DNA of 14,348 bases from Caldithrix sp. GTDB lineage: Bacteria > KSB1 > UBA2214 > DYKH01. Each line of letters begins with the position of its first letter. The first letter of the stretch is position 1. The notes beneath the pieces are model-generated. The model ran no database searches. It saw nothing but the letters and a program-made list of their open reading frames with translations, and had not been told where the DNA came from. The position numbers and the translations under genes are program-made. The stretch is taken from NCBI GenBank assembly GCA_020722685.1, contig DYKH01000131.1, positions 1 to 14,348 of the forward strand, written 5' to 3'. Of this stretch, positions 7,578 through 14,318 are shown piece by piece.

Positions 7578-7994
7578 TTATTGAGTCGTCTCTACGGCAC
7601 ACAAGTCAGCCAAGGTAACGGTTTTGAAATAAGAAACCAGTTGCTTCTGAATAGGTCCAAAGGTCGATTTTAGATCGCAGATTTCGTAACGATCACAATT
7701 GTGCTCCGCATCTTCGCATTCCGTCAGACGGATGGGCCCTTCGATAGCTTGGACAATGTCAGCTAAGGAAACCTCTCTTGCCGACAAATTCAAAACGTAC
7801 CCGCCATACGCCCCTTGAACCGAACGAATGATTCCCGTCTTGGTCAGCTCCTGCAGAATCTTGGCCAGAAGCTGCTGGGGGATATGATATTGTTCGGCTA
7901 TTTCTCTGACCGTGGCCATACGCCCAGCCGGCAAAGAGGTGACGTAGCGCAGCGCCATAATGCCGTATTCTGTCTTTTTGCTCAATTTCATCAT
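7578..7994 (-). CDS. Rrf2-family Fe-S-sensing regulator of the suf operon
   Basis: An Rrf2 regulator of 138 residues. It has an N-terminal winged helix-turn-helix (KLSKKTEYGIMALRYV, then IAEQYHIPQQLLAKILQELTKTGII as the recognition unit), the wing GAYGGYVL, and a dimerisation helix. The cluster-binding loop has Cys93, Cys100 and Cys106 (spacing X6 and X5), with a further Cys132 near the end. E. coli IscR uses Cys92, Cys98, Cys104 and His107. The His is not conserved here (Cys-Asp-Leu-Lys follows), so the fourth ligand is unclear. It is the first gene of the operon and most likely represses it when loaded with a cluster. Two ATG codons stand in tandem (7994 and 7991) and no good Shine-Dalgarno is visible. 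The palindrome at 8000-8024 suggests autoregulation. Confidence 0.93.
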   Translation of the reverse strand: MMKLSKKTEYGIMALRYVTSLPAGRMATVREIAEQYHIPQQLLAKILQELTKTGIIRSVQGAYGGYVLNLSAREVSLADIVQAIEGPIRLTECEDAEHNCDRYEICDLKSTFGPIQKQLVSYFKTVTLADLCAVETTQ

Positions 7995-7999
7995 AAACT

Positions 8000-8024
8000 A
8001 AATCGGACTAATTTGGTCCTATTT
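8000..8024. promoter_or_regulatory. Palindromic operator before the Rrf2 gene (IscR-like)
   Basis: A 25-bp inverted repeat: AAAT-GGAC-AA on one side mirrors TT-GTCC-ATTT on the other. Only two positions break the symmetry (8004/8020 and 8009/8015). The core GACTAATTTGGTC (8006-8018) matches most of the IscR type 1 pattern GACT-R-WWW-Y-AGTC. It ends five bases upstream of the first ATG of the Rrf2 gene. Autorepression by the encoded regulator is the natural reading, inferred from sequence only. Confidence 0.65.
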
Positions 8025-8052
8025 GTGCAGGTACAACAGAAGCGCGGTGGAA

Positions 8053-8081
8053 CTTATTCCCTCTTTAAAGGGATGAGTCAA
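8053..8081 (-). promoter_or_regulatory. Candidate sigma-70 promoter for the suf operon
   Basis: On the minus strand TTGACT (8081-8076) and AATAAG (8058-8053) are separated by 17 bp. Transcription would begin near 8045 and run through the palindrome at 8000-8024 as part of the leader. A weaker alternative is TTGTAC (8036-8031) with AATTAG (8013-8008), which would put the palindrome over the -10 box. Both are pattern matches only. Confidence 0.35.
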
Positions 8082-8188
8082 ACTCGGGATGGCTCACGAG
8101 AGGGACATCGAATAGTTGGATGACAGGTGATTCGCAGTGAATACAAGCTATAGTAAATCCCAAGCAGAGCGAGTCCATTCTTCGGTCA

Positions 8189-8219
8189 TAAATAAAAAGG
8201 CGAATCACTTGGATTCGCC
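8189..8219 (-). terminator. Intrinsic terminator of the PpiD-like gene
   Basis: A perfect 8-bp stem GGCGAATC/GATTCGCC (8199-8206 and 8212-8219) with a 5-base loop. On the minus strand it is followed directly by TTTTTATTTAT. It lies 26 bp after the stop of the PpiD-like gene, ends that unit and insulates the suf promoter region. The rest of 7995-8244 holds the suf promoter and operator and no gene. Confidence 0.92.
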
Positions 8220-8244
8220 CGAAAATTCAGATTTGGCGTGATGG

Positions 8245-10044
8245 CTACAAATAATCGCTGCGATAATCTTTGATATCTGCCTTTGCTTTTAGAGCTTGGT
8301 ACCAAAGACCGAACATGGCCTGTTGTCTATTTTGCAGCACCTGCCGTTTGAGGGATTCTTTTTGCTGGGTAAACTCCTGCTCGTTGAAAGGCGTTTTGTC
8401 CACAAGCTGCAATAGGTAATAGCCGCGTGTGCTTTCCACGGGAGGTGCAACTTGGCCGATCTCCAAGCCAAAAGCGGCGCCAACAAAGCGCGGCTCGCGT
8501 CCGACATTCTGCACATAACCAGACATGGTAAAAAAGTCCGTCTGTTGAATCGTCAAGCTGTCTTGCCCGGCGACTTCCTCAATGGTGGCGCCGGCTTTTA
8601 GCTTTTCGTAGGCTGACTGACAACGAGCTTTTGCCAACTCTAATCGTTTCTGATTTTTCAAACTGGAAATGATTTGGGCGCGAACCTCTGTTAGCGGTTT
8701 TGTGTGCTCGGCGACAATCTCCGCCACCGAGAAAACGACAAAGCCTTTATCCAGGTAGAATACGTCGCTCACTTTGCCCTTTTCACTTCGGAACACATAG
8801 CGATTGATCCTGCGTTCCATGCCAATGCCCGGAATGACGTCCTCTGAAGCGAACAGCGGGCTTTGTTGTACCGCCACGCCTTCGGCCTTGGCGATGGTCG
8901 TGAGATTGCTTTCTTTGGCGGCTTCGGCGATGTAATTGGCTTCATCGCGCAAAGCCTCGCGCGTCGCTGCCGAAGGCTCGAACTTGAGCAGCACGTGCCT
9001 GGCTTTAACCTCCAGCTCACCCTTCTCCTGTTTCTTATCTTCTACTTTGATAATGTGCAGGCCGAATTGCGTCTGCACCGGCCCAACCACTTCTCCCGGA
9101 CTGGCAGCAAAGGCGGCATCTTCGAAGGGCTTTACCATGGAGCCTTTTTTGAAATATCCCAAGTCTCCGCCATTCTTGGCTGAGCCGGGATCTTTTGAAT
9201 ACAACTCTGCAAGCTCGGCAAAATCACCGCCAGCCTTTGCCTCGGATAAAATATCCTTGGCCTGCGCAAACGTTGCCTCAGAGTCTGCCTTGGTCGCCTT
9301 TACTTCCAATAGCACATAGTCGATCTTGCGTTTTTCCACCTCGTGGAATTCTTTGTCGCTGTGCTTGTCATAGTAATCTTTGATTTCTTCATCTCTTGGC
9401 TCAGGAACATACTTGGTAAAATTGGCGGCGTTATAAAAGAGATAGTGCACCTTGGCCTTTTGATTGCTCTTCATGTATTGCAGCCTAGCGTCATCATCCG
9501 TAACAATGGCGGAAGCGCGAATCAGATTGTCCAGATCTTGCATCGGCATTACCAGACGAACGTACTCTTCAACCGGCCCCCAGTTGGCGGAAGGATTTTC
9601 CAAAGCTGCCTTGTATTTCTTCAGATCAAAGGTCCCGGCGGAATCCAAAAAGGCCTCGTTGTTGCGCAAAATATCCGGGGGATTATTATAAAGCTCTTCC
9701 ACGATGGCGGCATCGGTCGGTTCCAAGTGAATTTTCTGCGTCACCTTGGCCAGCAGTCGTTGCTGCAAAAGGTTTTCATAGACCTTGTTCTCGATTTGCT
9801 GTAGCTGATAGCCTTCAGCGTCGCTGCCGGATTGTTCACGGTAGGAGGCCAGCTCCTGTTGATAGCGATTGTAAAACTCATCATAGGTGATTTCTTGGCC
9901 GTTAACAACAGCAATCACACCCTTGGGCTGTCGACTCTTAAACCCGCCCATTCCCCAGTCTATGATGATGGTCAGGATGAATGCGAATACCAAGATCATT
10001 AAAATGGTTTTGGTATTCTCGCGCATCCGGTTCATTAGAGCCAT
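8245..10044 (-). CDS. PpiD/SurA-like membrane-anchored peptidyl-prolyl isomerase
   Basis: A protein of 599 residues, close to PpiD length. One N-terminal membrane helix (about residues 12-30, ILMILVFAFILTIII) after a short positive stretch anchors it in the inner membrane with the rest in the periplasm. A SurA-N-like helical region (VAVVNGQEITYDEFYNRYQQ onwards) follows. A parvulin domain at about residues 240-335 has the full family pattern: FAELAELYSKDPGSAKNGGDLGYF, then MVKPFEDAAFAASPGEVVGPVQTQFGLHIIKVED. Immediately after it VKARHVLLKF begins a second, degenerate parvulin-like repeat, and a third GQVAPPVESTRGYYLLQL segment is near the end. The start at 10044 is chosen for GAGGA seven bases upstream. 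The frame opens 12 codons earlier. Its role is folding of exported or outer-membrane proteins. It is a single-gene unit between its own promoter and terminator. Confidence 0.92.
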   Translation of the reverse strand: MALMNRMRENTKTILMILVFAFILTIIIDWGMGGFKSRQPKGVIAVVNGQEITYDEFYNRYQQELASYREQSGSDAEGYQLQQIENKVYENLLQQRLLAKVTQKIHLEPTDAAIVEELYNNPPDILRNNEAFLDSAGTFDLKKYKAALENPSANWGPVEEYVRLVMPMQDLDNLIRASAIVTDDDARLQYMKSNQKAKVHYLFYNAANFTKYVPEPRDEEIKDYYDKHSDKEFHEVEKRKIDYVLLEVKATKADSEATFAQAKDILSEAKAGGDFAELAELYSKDPGSAKNGGDLGYFKKGSMVKPFEDAAFAASPGEVVGPVQTQFGLHIIKVEDKKQEKGELEVKARHVLLKFEPSAATREALRDEANYIAEAAKESNLTTIAKAEGVAVQQSPLFASEDVIPGIGMERRINRYVFRSEKGKVSDVFYLDKGFVVFSVAEIVAEHTKPLTEVRAQIISSLKNQKRLELAKARCQSAYEKLKAGATIEEVAGQDSLTIQQTDFFTMSGYVQNVGREPRFVGAAFGLEIGQVAPPVESTRGYYLLQLVDKTPFNEQEFTQQKESLKRQVLQNRQQAMFGLWYQALKAKADIKDYRSDYL

Positions 10045-10051
10045 GTTGGTA

Positions 10052-10056
10052 TCCTC
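10052..10056 (-). promoter_or_regulatory. Ribosome binding site deciding the PpiD-like start
   Basis: GAGGA on the minus strand, seven bases before the ATG at 10044. It lies inside the longer frame that begins at 10080, which argues that the longer start is not used. Confidence 0.7.
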
Positions 10057-10087
10057 GTTGACAAAGTAGAATGTGTCCAAAAAAGGA

Positions 10088-10117
10088 ATAATGTTAATCC
10101 GTTGAATTCGCTGTTAA
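10088..10117 (-). promoter_or_regulatory. Candidate promoter of the PpiD-like gene
   Basis: TTAACA (10117-10112) and CATTAT (10093-10088) on the minus strand with an 18-bp spacer, about 44 bp before the ATG at 10044. It matches the -35 consensus at five of six and the -10 at four of six positions. Pattern match only. Confidence 0.4.
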
Positions 10118-10359
10118 CGTATGGTTATGAAACCGTGAGAATCTAATGCCTTCGGTGTTTCCGAGCACAGGAGGAGTTTTAAGTCAAACCCTGAAATCTG
10201 AATGGCATGCAATCCCGTTTCAACCACAGCGGCGAAATATAGCATGGCGCCAACAAAAATGCAAGGTGTTTTTCTGCGCTTCGTTGTCGCGCAGGTGAGG
10301 ATGGATCCTTGAACAGCAAGGTGGTTCGCTCACGGTCAGTCCGAGGTTGAGGTTTTCTG
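10118..10359. other. Non-coding stretch between divergent PpiD-like and PTS genes
   Basis: Part of a 369-bp gap between the two divergent start codons. I see no supported gene. It contains AGGAGGAG around 10170 without a start codon at a usable distance, a 36-codon ORF from 10202 without a ribosome site, and a 6-bp stem CTGCGC/GCGCAG (10274-10279 and 10289-10294) with a 9-base loop and no T-run on the correct side. No remnant of EIIA or EIIB coding sequence is recognisable here. Confidence 0.6.
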
Positions 10360-10388
10360 TTGCTTATTAACAAGGAAATAATTAAAAT
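10360..10388 (+). promoter_or_regulatory. Candidate promoter of the PTS genes
   Basis: TTGCTT (10360-10365) and TAAAAT (10383-10388) are spaced by 17 bp. The -10 is five of six, the -35 only three of six. It would give a leader of about 20 bases before the ATG at 10414, including the GGAG ribosome site. Sequence match only. Confidence 0.35.
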
Positions 10389-10404
10389 TGGCCCCAGTCA
10401 TTTT

Positions 10405-10408
10405 GGAG
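10405..10408 (+). promoter_or_regulatory. Ribosome binding site deciding the EIIC start
   Basis: GGAG five bases before the ATG at 10414. The frame is open back to a TTG at 10360, but that codon lacks a ribosome site and falls on the candidate -35 box. Confidence 0.65.
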
Positions 10409-10413
10409 CGAAG

Positions 10414-11097
10414 ATGTTGGTGGATTTGGCTGTTATCAGTTTGTGGGGAGGATTGGTCGCATTGGATACAACGGCTGCCTTTCAAGTGCTCATATCACAT
10501 CCGTTGGTCTCTGGGGCTGTTGTCGGATTGCTATTGGGCAATCTTCCTTTGGGCTTTGCAGTCGGGATTATTTTGGAGCTTGTGTGGCTGAGCGAATTCC
10601 CGGTCGGCGCCGCGCCGTTTTCGGAGGGCAACATCGGGGCCACAGTGGCGGCCGCAATCGCCATTATCGTAGCCGAGCGGACTGGCAGGCCCGTTTTGTC
10701 CGAATCTTTGGCATTGCTTGTCGGGGTGTTCGTTAGCATGATCGGCGGCCGACTGGTCATATTGCTGCGGCGAGCCAATGGTAGATTGTACCAGAGTATT
10801 TTGGATAATAAGAAACTGACCGTGAAGATGGTGGAGCGTTACCACTTCTCAGGGATTGCCTTGTCGTTTCTATCCGGTATGTGTCTGACAGCCTTGTCGG
10901 TGGTGTTTTTTGGCGTCCTTATCCTGCCCGCCATAGTCAGCTATCTACCGGCATCTGTTGACGACTTTTTGGCTCCTGTCAGAACGGCTTTTTTAGGAAT
11001 CGGATGCGGAGTCTTGGTTTATTTATTTCTTAGCCGAAAGAATTGGTGGCTCATGGTGGTTGGAGCAGCAATCGGCATTGGGCTGTATTTTGCGTAG
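10414..11097 (+). CDS. PTS mannose/fructose/sorbose family EIIC subunit
   Basis: A very hydrophobic protein of 227 residues with about six or seven membrane segments, the EIIC fold of the mannose-type PTS. The diagnostic stretch is present: an N-terminal helix with LALD-like WGGLVALDTTAAFQ, then LISHPLVSGAVVGLLLGN, then VGIILELVWLSEFPVGAAPFSEGNIGATVAAAIA, where family members carry the LQLxWLGxxPVGAA pattern. EIIC forms the sugar channel with EIID. The start is set by GGAG at 10405. EIID begins 25 bp after the stop codon. No EIIA or EIIB, which normally phosphorylate the sugar, is encoded in this window. The substrate cannot be read from the sequence. Confidence 0.92.
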   Translation: MLVDLAVISLWGGLVALDTTAAFQVLISHPLVSGAVVGLLLGNLPLGFAVGIILELVWLSEFPVGAAPFSEGNIGATVAAAIAIIVAERTGRPVLSESLALLVGVFVSMIGGRLVILLRRANGRLYQSILDNKKLTVKMVERYHFSGIALSFLSGMCLTALSVVFFGVLILPAIVSYLPASVDDFLAPVRTAFLGIGCGVLVYLFLSRKNWWLMVVGAAIGIGLYFA

Positions 11098-11122
11098 AGG
11101 TCAAGGTCATCAAAGTGAAGTG

Positions 11123-11923
11123 ATGGAAAAATTGCCGGATTCAGCTCGTCAGACATCAAAGGAAGGCTATACGACAAAGCGAATCAAACGATCCGACTTG
11201 ATTCGCATGCTGCTGCGCTGTTTTTTGGTTCAGGGGTCGTGGAATTTCAAATCCATGATTGGACTGGGCTTTTGTTATTGCGCCACTCCCATCGCAAAAA
11301 GGCTATTCGATTCTCCCGAAGATCAGGATAGCTTTTTGCGCCGGCATCTGGAGTTTTTCAATGCCCACCCTTACTTTGCAAGCTGGTGTTTGGGCGCGGT
11401 TGCCAAATTGGAAGAGGATGCCGAACGCAAGAATTGGATGGATTATCATCCCATATCCGTTTTCAAAGAGAGACTGATTGGCCCTTTGGGTGTTCTTGGT
11501 GATCGGCTTTTTTGGAGCGGGATTAAACCGGCGGTCGCCGGCATGGGCGTCTGGCTGGCGCTTTCCATAGATTGGATCGCTTTACCCATTTTTTTGATCT
11601 TGTACAACGTGCCGCACATTTACATCAGGGCCAAGGGTCTGCGACTTGGTTATCGAAAAGGTTTTGATATTGTATCGGATCTTTCGGTTCGACGTCACGA
11701 AACTTGGTTCTCAGTGGTAGAAATAATTGGTAGCTTGGCAACAGGACTTTGCCTTACCTCTTCAGTGCAATGGTCTCACCAATATGGCTCTACCTCGACG
11801 ATCAGCTTCCTGCTGTCTGTGACTATTGCGATCATCTTCCTGCGTCATAAAAAGTCTATCAATCTGGCGCTGCTGGTAGCAACCGCTGTAGCCGTCATTT
11901 TGGGCGTAGCTTGGCAGCAGTAA
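11123..11923 (+). CDS. PTS mannose/fructose/sorbose family EIID subunit
   Basis: A protein of 266 residues with the EIID layout: a soluble helical N-terminal half and hydrophobic helices at the C-terminus (about 145-175, 205-225 and 230-265). Family signatures are QGSWNFKSMIGLGFCYCATPI, FFNAHPYFASWCLGAVAKLEED, and KERLIGPLGVLGDRLFWSGIKP, the last being the best conserved EIID motif (K-LMGPLxGxGDxxFW). The ATG at 11123 is 25 bp after the EIIC stop. The frame extends upstream to a TTG at 11060 that would overlap EIIC. Its likely partner is the EIIC next to it. It is followed by a 286-bp leader before ptsH, longer than expected for simple cotranscription, so ptsH and ptsI may also have their own promoter. 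Confidence 0.9.
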   Translation: MEKLPDSARQTSKEGYTTKRIKRSDLIRMLLRCFLVQGSWNFKSMIGLGFCYCATPIAKRLFDSPEDQDSFLRRHLEFFNAHPYFASWCLGAVAKLEEDAERKNWMDYHPISVFKERLIGPLGVLGDRLFWSGIKPAVAGMGVWLALSIDWIALPIFLILYNVPHIYIRAKGLRLGYRKGFDIVSDLSVRRHETWFSVVEIIGSLATGLCLTSSVQWSHQYGSTSTISFLLSVTIAIIFLRHKKSINLALLVATAVAVILGVAWQQ

Positions 11924-12103
11924 AGTCTCTTGCTTTTTACAACAGCAATCGACATAAAACGTGAGTTGGGCGTTGGACATTCAAAGAATGCTGGAGGGTG
12001 CGTGAATCTGCTTTCTCAATTTTGGGGAAGAAATCAATGCCTTTGGCCTCAGCGCCTTGACTTGTCATTGCGGCGTCGGTAAGAGGACGGCTGCCGAGCT
12101 CCA

Positions 12104-12120
12104 ATCCCTGTCGTGGGGAT
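12104..12120 (+). promoter_or_regulatory. Stem-loop in the ptsH leader
   Basis: ATCCC (12104-12108) pairs with GGGAT (12116-12120) across a 7-base loop, and CAATC/GATTG flank it loosely outside. It lies 90 bp before ptsH. The whole gap 11924-12209 also has a weak promoter-like TTGACT (12057-12062). No gene is firmly supported in it. Confidence 0.35.
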
Positions 12121-12130
12121 GTTTCGATTG

Positions 12131-12173
12131 AGCAGTCAGATATTTGCTTATTCCACAGGAAAACCTGACTGCT
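12131..12173 (+). promoter_or_regulatory. Inverted repeat upstream of ptsH
   Basis: A perfect 9-bp inverted repeat, AGCAGTCAG (12131-12139) and CTGACTGCT (12165-12173), encloses 25 bases. A competing small hairpin CAGG-AAAA-CCTG (12156-12167) uses part of the right arm, so the two folds are mutually exclusive. There is no T-run, so it is not a plain intrinsic terminator. It ends 36 bp before the ptsH ATG and could be an RNA switch or a protein site. Function is unknown. Confidence 0.5.
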
Positions 12174-12209
12174 GCAGGAGTTGAGCCGTACAATACGTGA
12201 GAGATTTGT

Positions 12210-12479
12210 ATGCAACGTGAAGTTTTTAAGATTAAGAACAGATTAGGAATTCATGCGCGGCCGGCGGGTCTGTTGGTCAAGACGGCGGCCCGCTTTAAAT
12301 CTTTCGTCTACATTTCCAAAGATGGCAATGAAGTAAACGGCAAGAGCATTATGGGCGTCCTAATGCTTGAGGCTGCCTATGGCAGCAAAATTGAAGTGCG
12401 AATCGAAGGCGAGGATGAGATGGAAGCCATGAAAGAAATCAAGGATCTGATCGAGCGGCGAAAGTTTGACGAAGAGTAA
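12210..12479 (+). CDS. ptsH: HPr phosphocarrier protein
   Basis: A protein of 89 residues, typical HPr length. His15 in GIHARPAG is the residue phosphorylated by enzyme I at the expense of phosphoenolpyruvate. Ser46 in NGKSIMGVLML is in the exact position and context used by HPr kinase/phosphorylase in organisms that have that enzyme, which suggests regulatory phosphorylation, although hprK itself is not in this window. The rest follows the HPr fold, with a glycine-rich turn (YGSKIEVRIEGEDE) and a C-terminal helix. A weak GAGAG ribosome site precedes the ATG, and an in-frame TGA lies just upstream, which fixes this start. ptsI follows immediately, which is the usual pairing. Confidence 0.96.
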   Translation: MQREVFKIKNRLGIHARPAGLLVKTAARFKSFVYISKDGNEVNGKSIMGVLMLEAAYGSKIEVRIEGEDEMEAMKEIKDLIERRKFDEE

Positions 12480-12520
12480 TTGCCTTGCAGAGGAAGAATC
12501 GCTCCAACGTGAGTCACACC

Positions 12521-14293
12521 ATGCTAAAAAAACTCGCTGAAAAAAAAGGAGAATTACAGGTTCAGGGCATAGCGGCCTCACCCGGGATCGCTATCGGTGA
12601 AGCTTACGTCCTAAGGCCGGATACGTTGCATGTCGAATCTCAAGTGCTGCTCGACAAAGATGTCAACGCAGAGATTGAAAAGTTCTTGCACGCGGTAGAA
12701 AAAACCAAGGATGATTTGCAGCGGCTGCGGGCGGAGACTGCCAAGTCTCTGGGTGAAGAGAGTGCTCGAATATTTGAGGCGCATCAGCTCATGCTCGAAG
12801 ACGAAATGATTATCGATGAGACGGTGCGTCGCATCAAAGCCGAAAAAAGAAACGCGGATTTGATCTTTCTCAAAGTCATCGAGTCGTTGGAGTCGTCCCT
12901 TGCAAAATTGGGGGATGAATACTTCAAAACACGTAGCGCGGACTTGCGCGATGTCATGCGGCGGGTTATTAAAAACTACCAGGGGGACGGTCAAGCACTC
13001 CGTACTCAATTGCGAAACCCAGCAGTGATCATTTCGCGGGAGCTTTCCCCCTCCGACACGGTGAGCCTCGACCGCAGCAAAGTTCTCGGCTTTGCCACTG
13101 ATTTGGGCGGACGAACCTCGCACGCGGCGATCATGGCCCGGTCCCTAAAAATCCCATCCGTGGTCGGCTTGTTCACAGCCTGTCAATGCATAAAGTCAGG
13201 GGATACGGTCATTCTGGACGGCATCCAGGGCATATTGATTGTCAATCCAAACCGCAAAACCGTCGACAAGTATCGAAAGCGTCAGGAAGAATATTCCCGC
13301 TTTGGACAAAAGCTGGAGCATGTAAGGCACCTGCCAACGCGAACGCGAGACGGCAAAGACATCGAGCTTTCGGCCAACATTGAATTCCCGGATGAAGCCA
13401 ACACCTTGGACGATAAGGGCGCTGCGGGCGTGGGTTTGTATCGAACCGAGTATTTATATCTAACCCGCCCCCAATTGCCCACCGAAGAGGAGCAGTTTGC
13501 CGAATATTCGCAGTTGGTAAAAGCGCTGCAAGGAAAACCGATCATCATCCGGACTTTGGATGTTGGCGGCGACAAGCTGCCGCACTCCATCACTCTGCCG
13601 CCGGAGGACAATCCATTCTTAGGCATTCGCTCCGTCCGCCTATACAAGACAAACGAAGGCCTTTTCAAGACCCAGTTGCGCGCCATCATTCGCTCCAGCA
13701 TCTTTGGCAATATCCGCATCATGTTCCCGATGATCTCGTGCGTTTCGGAAATGCGGTATTGCCAGGGCATGGTAGAAAAGGTGAAGGAGGAGCTGCGCTC
13801 GGAAGGAATTCCTTTCGCTGAAAGCATTCCCGTGGGCGCCATGATCGAAGTTCCCTCTGCCGCGGTCATCGCCGACTATATTGCCCGCGATTGTGATTTC
13901 CTGAGCATCGGGACAAACGACTTGATCCAATATACTCTGGCAGTGGACCGCGGCAATGAGCAAGTCGCCTACTTGTATCAAGCTTTCAACCCGGCCGTCC
14001 TGCGGCTGATTCGTCTCATCATCCAAAAAGGCCATGAGCAAGGCGTTTGGGTGGGAATGTGCGGCGAGATGGCCAGCGACCCCATCGCCACCATGGCTCT
14101 GATCGGCATGGGTCTCGACGAGTTTAGCGTCAGTCCGATCTCTCTTTTGTTGATCAAAGAAATCATCCGGCGCGTTGAGTACGCCGAGTGCGAAAATATG
14201 GCCGAACGCGTTTTAACCTATGACACGCCGGAGGACGTACAAAGTTATCTGAGTCGCGTTTTTAATAGAAAGTTCAAAGACCTGGTATTCTAA
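12521..14293 (+). CDS. ptsI: PTS enzyme I (phosphoenolpyruvate-protein phosphotransferase)
   Basis: A protein of 590 residues from the ATG at 12521. The frame is open to a TTG at 12485, and a GTG at 12509 is also possible. None has an ideal ribosome site, so the start is uncertain by up to 12 codons. The N-terminal domain opens with GIAASPGIAIGEAYVL and carries the helical HPr-binding part. The phosphorylated His201 is in GGRTSHAAIMARSL. The C-terminal PEP-binding barrel shows TLDVGGDKLPH, NPFLGIRSVRLY, MFPMIS, GAMIEVPSAAV, FLSIGTNDLIQYTLAVDRGNE, and Cys514 in VGMCGEMASDP as the catalytic acid. It takes phosphate from PEP and passes it to HPr His15, encoded just upstream. Length and motifs are complete, so it should be functional. 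It is a standard sugar-PTS enzyme I without GAF (PtsP) or fused domains. Confidence 0.97.
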   Translation: MLKKLAEKKGELQVQGIAASPGIAIGEAYVLRPDTLHVESQVLLDKDVNAEIEKFLHAVEKTKDDLQRLRAETAKSLGEESARIFEAHQLMLEDEMIIDETVRRIKAEKRNADLIFLKVIESLESSLAKLGDEYFKTRSADLRDVMRRVIKNYQGDGQALRTQLRNPAVIISRELSPSDTVSLDRSKVLGFATDLGGRTSHAAIMARSLKIPSVVGLFTACQCIKSGDTVILDGIQGILIVNPNRKTVDKYRKRQEEYSRFGQKLEHVRHLPTRTRDGKDIELSANIEFPDEANTLDDKGAAGVGLYRTEYLYLTRPQLPTEEEQFAEYSQLVKALQGKPIIIRTLDVGGDKLPHSITLPPEDNPFLGIRSVRLYKTNEGLFKTQLRAIIRSSIFGNIRIMFPMISCVSEMRYCQGMVEKVKEELRSEGIPFAESIPVGAMIEVPSAAVIADYIARDCDFLSIGTNDLIQYTLAVDRGNEQVAYLYQAFNPAVLRLIRLIIQKGHEQGVWVGMCGEMASDPIATMALIGMGLDEFSVSPISLLLIKEIIRRVEYAECENMAERVLTYDTPEDVQSYLSRVFNRKFKDLVF

Positions 14294-14318
14294 AGATAAT
14301 TTTGGGAGCTAACACTTA

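Noticed and set aside
10274..10294. CTGCGC/GCGCAG stem as a terminator
   Set aside because: The T-run lies on the 5' side of the stem for the plus strand and no T-run follows it on either strand.
10202..10312. 36-codon ORF in the gap before EIIC
   Set aside because: The AGGAGGAG upstream is more than 20 bases away, the frame is short, and no recognisable sequence is encoded.
10360..10413. N-terminal extension of EIIC from a TTG at 10360
   Set aside because: No ribosome site precedes the TTG, the extension is unlike EIIC N-termini, and the ATG at 10414 has GGAG at ideal spacing.
13282..13869. Minus-strand frame of 195 codons inside ptsI
   Set aside because: Antisense to the conserved PEP-binding domain of enzyme I. 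Composition follows from the codon use of ptsI.
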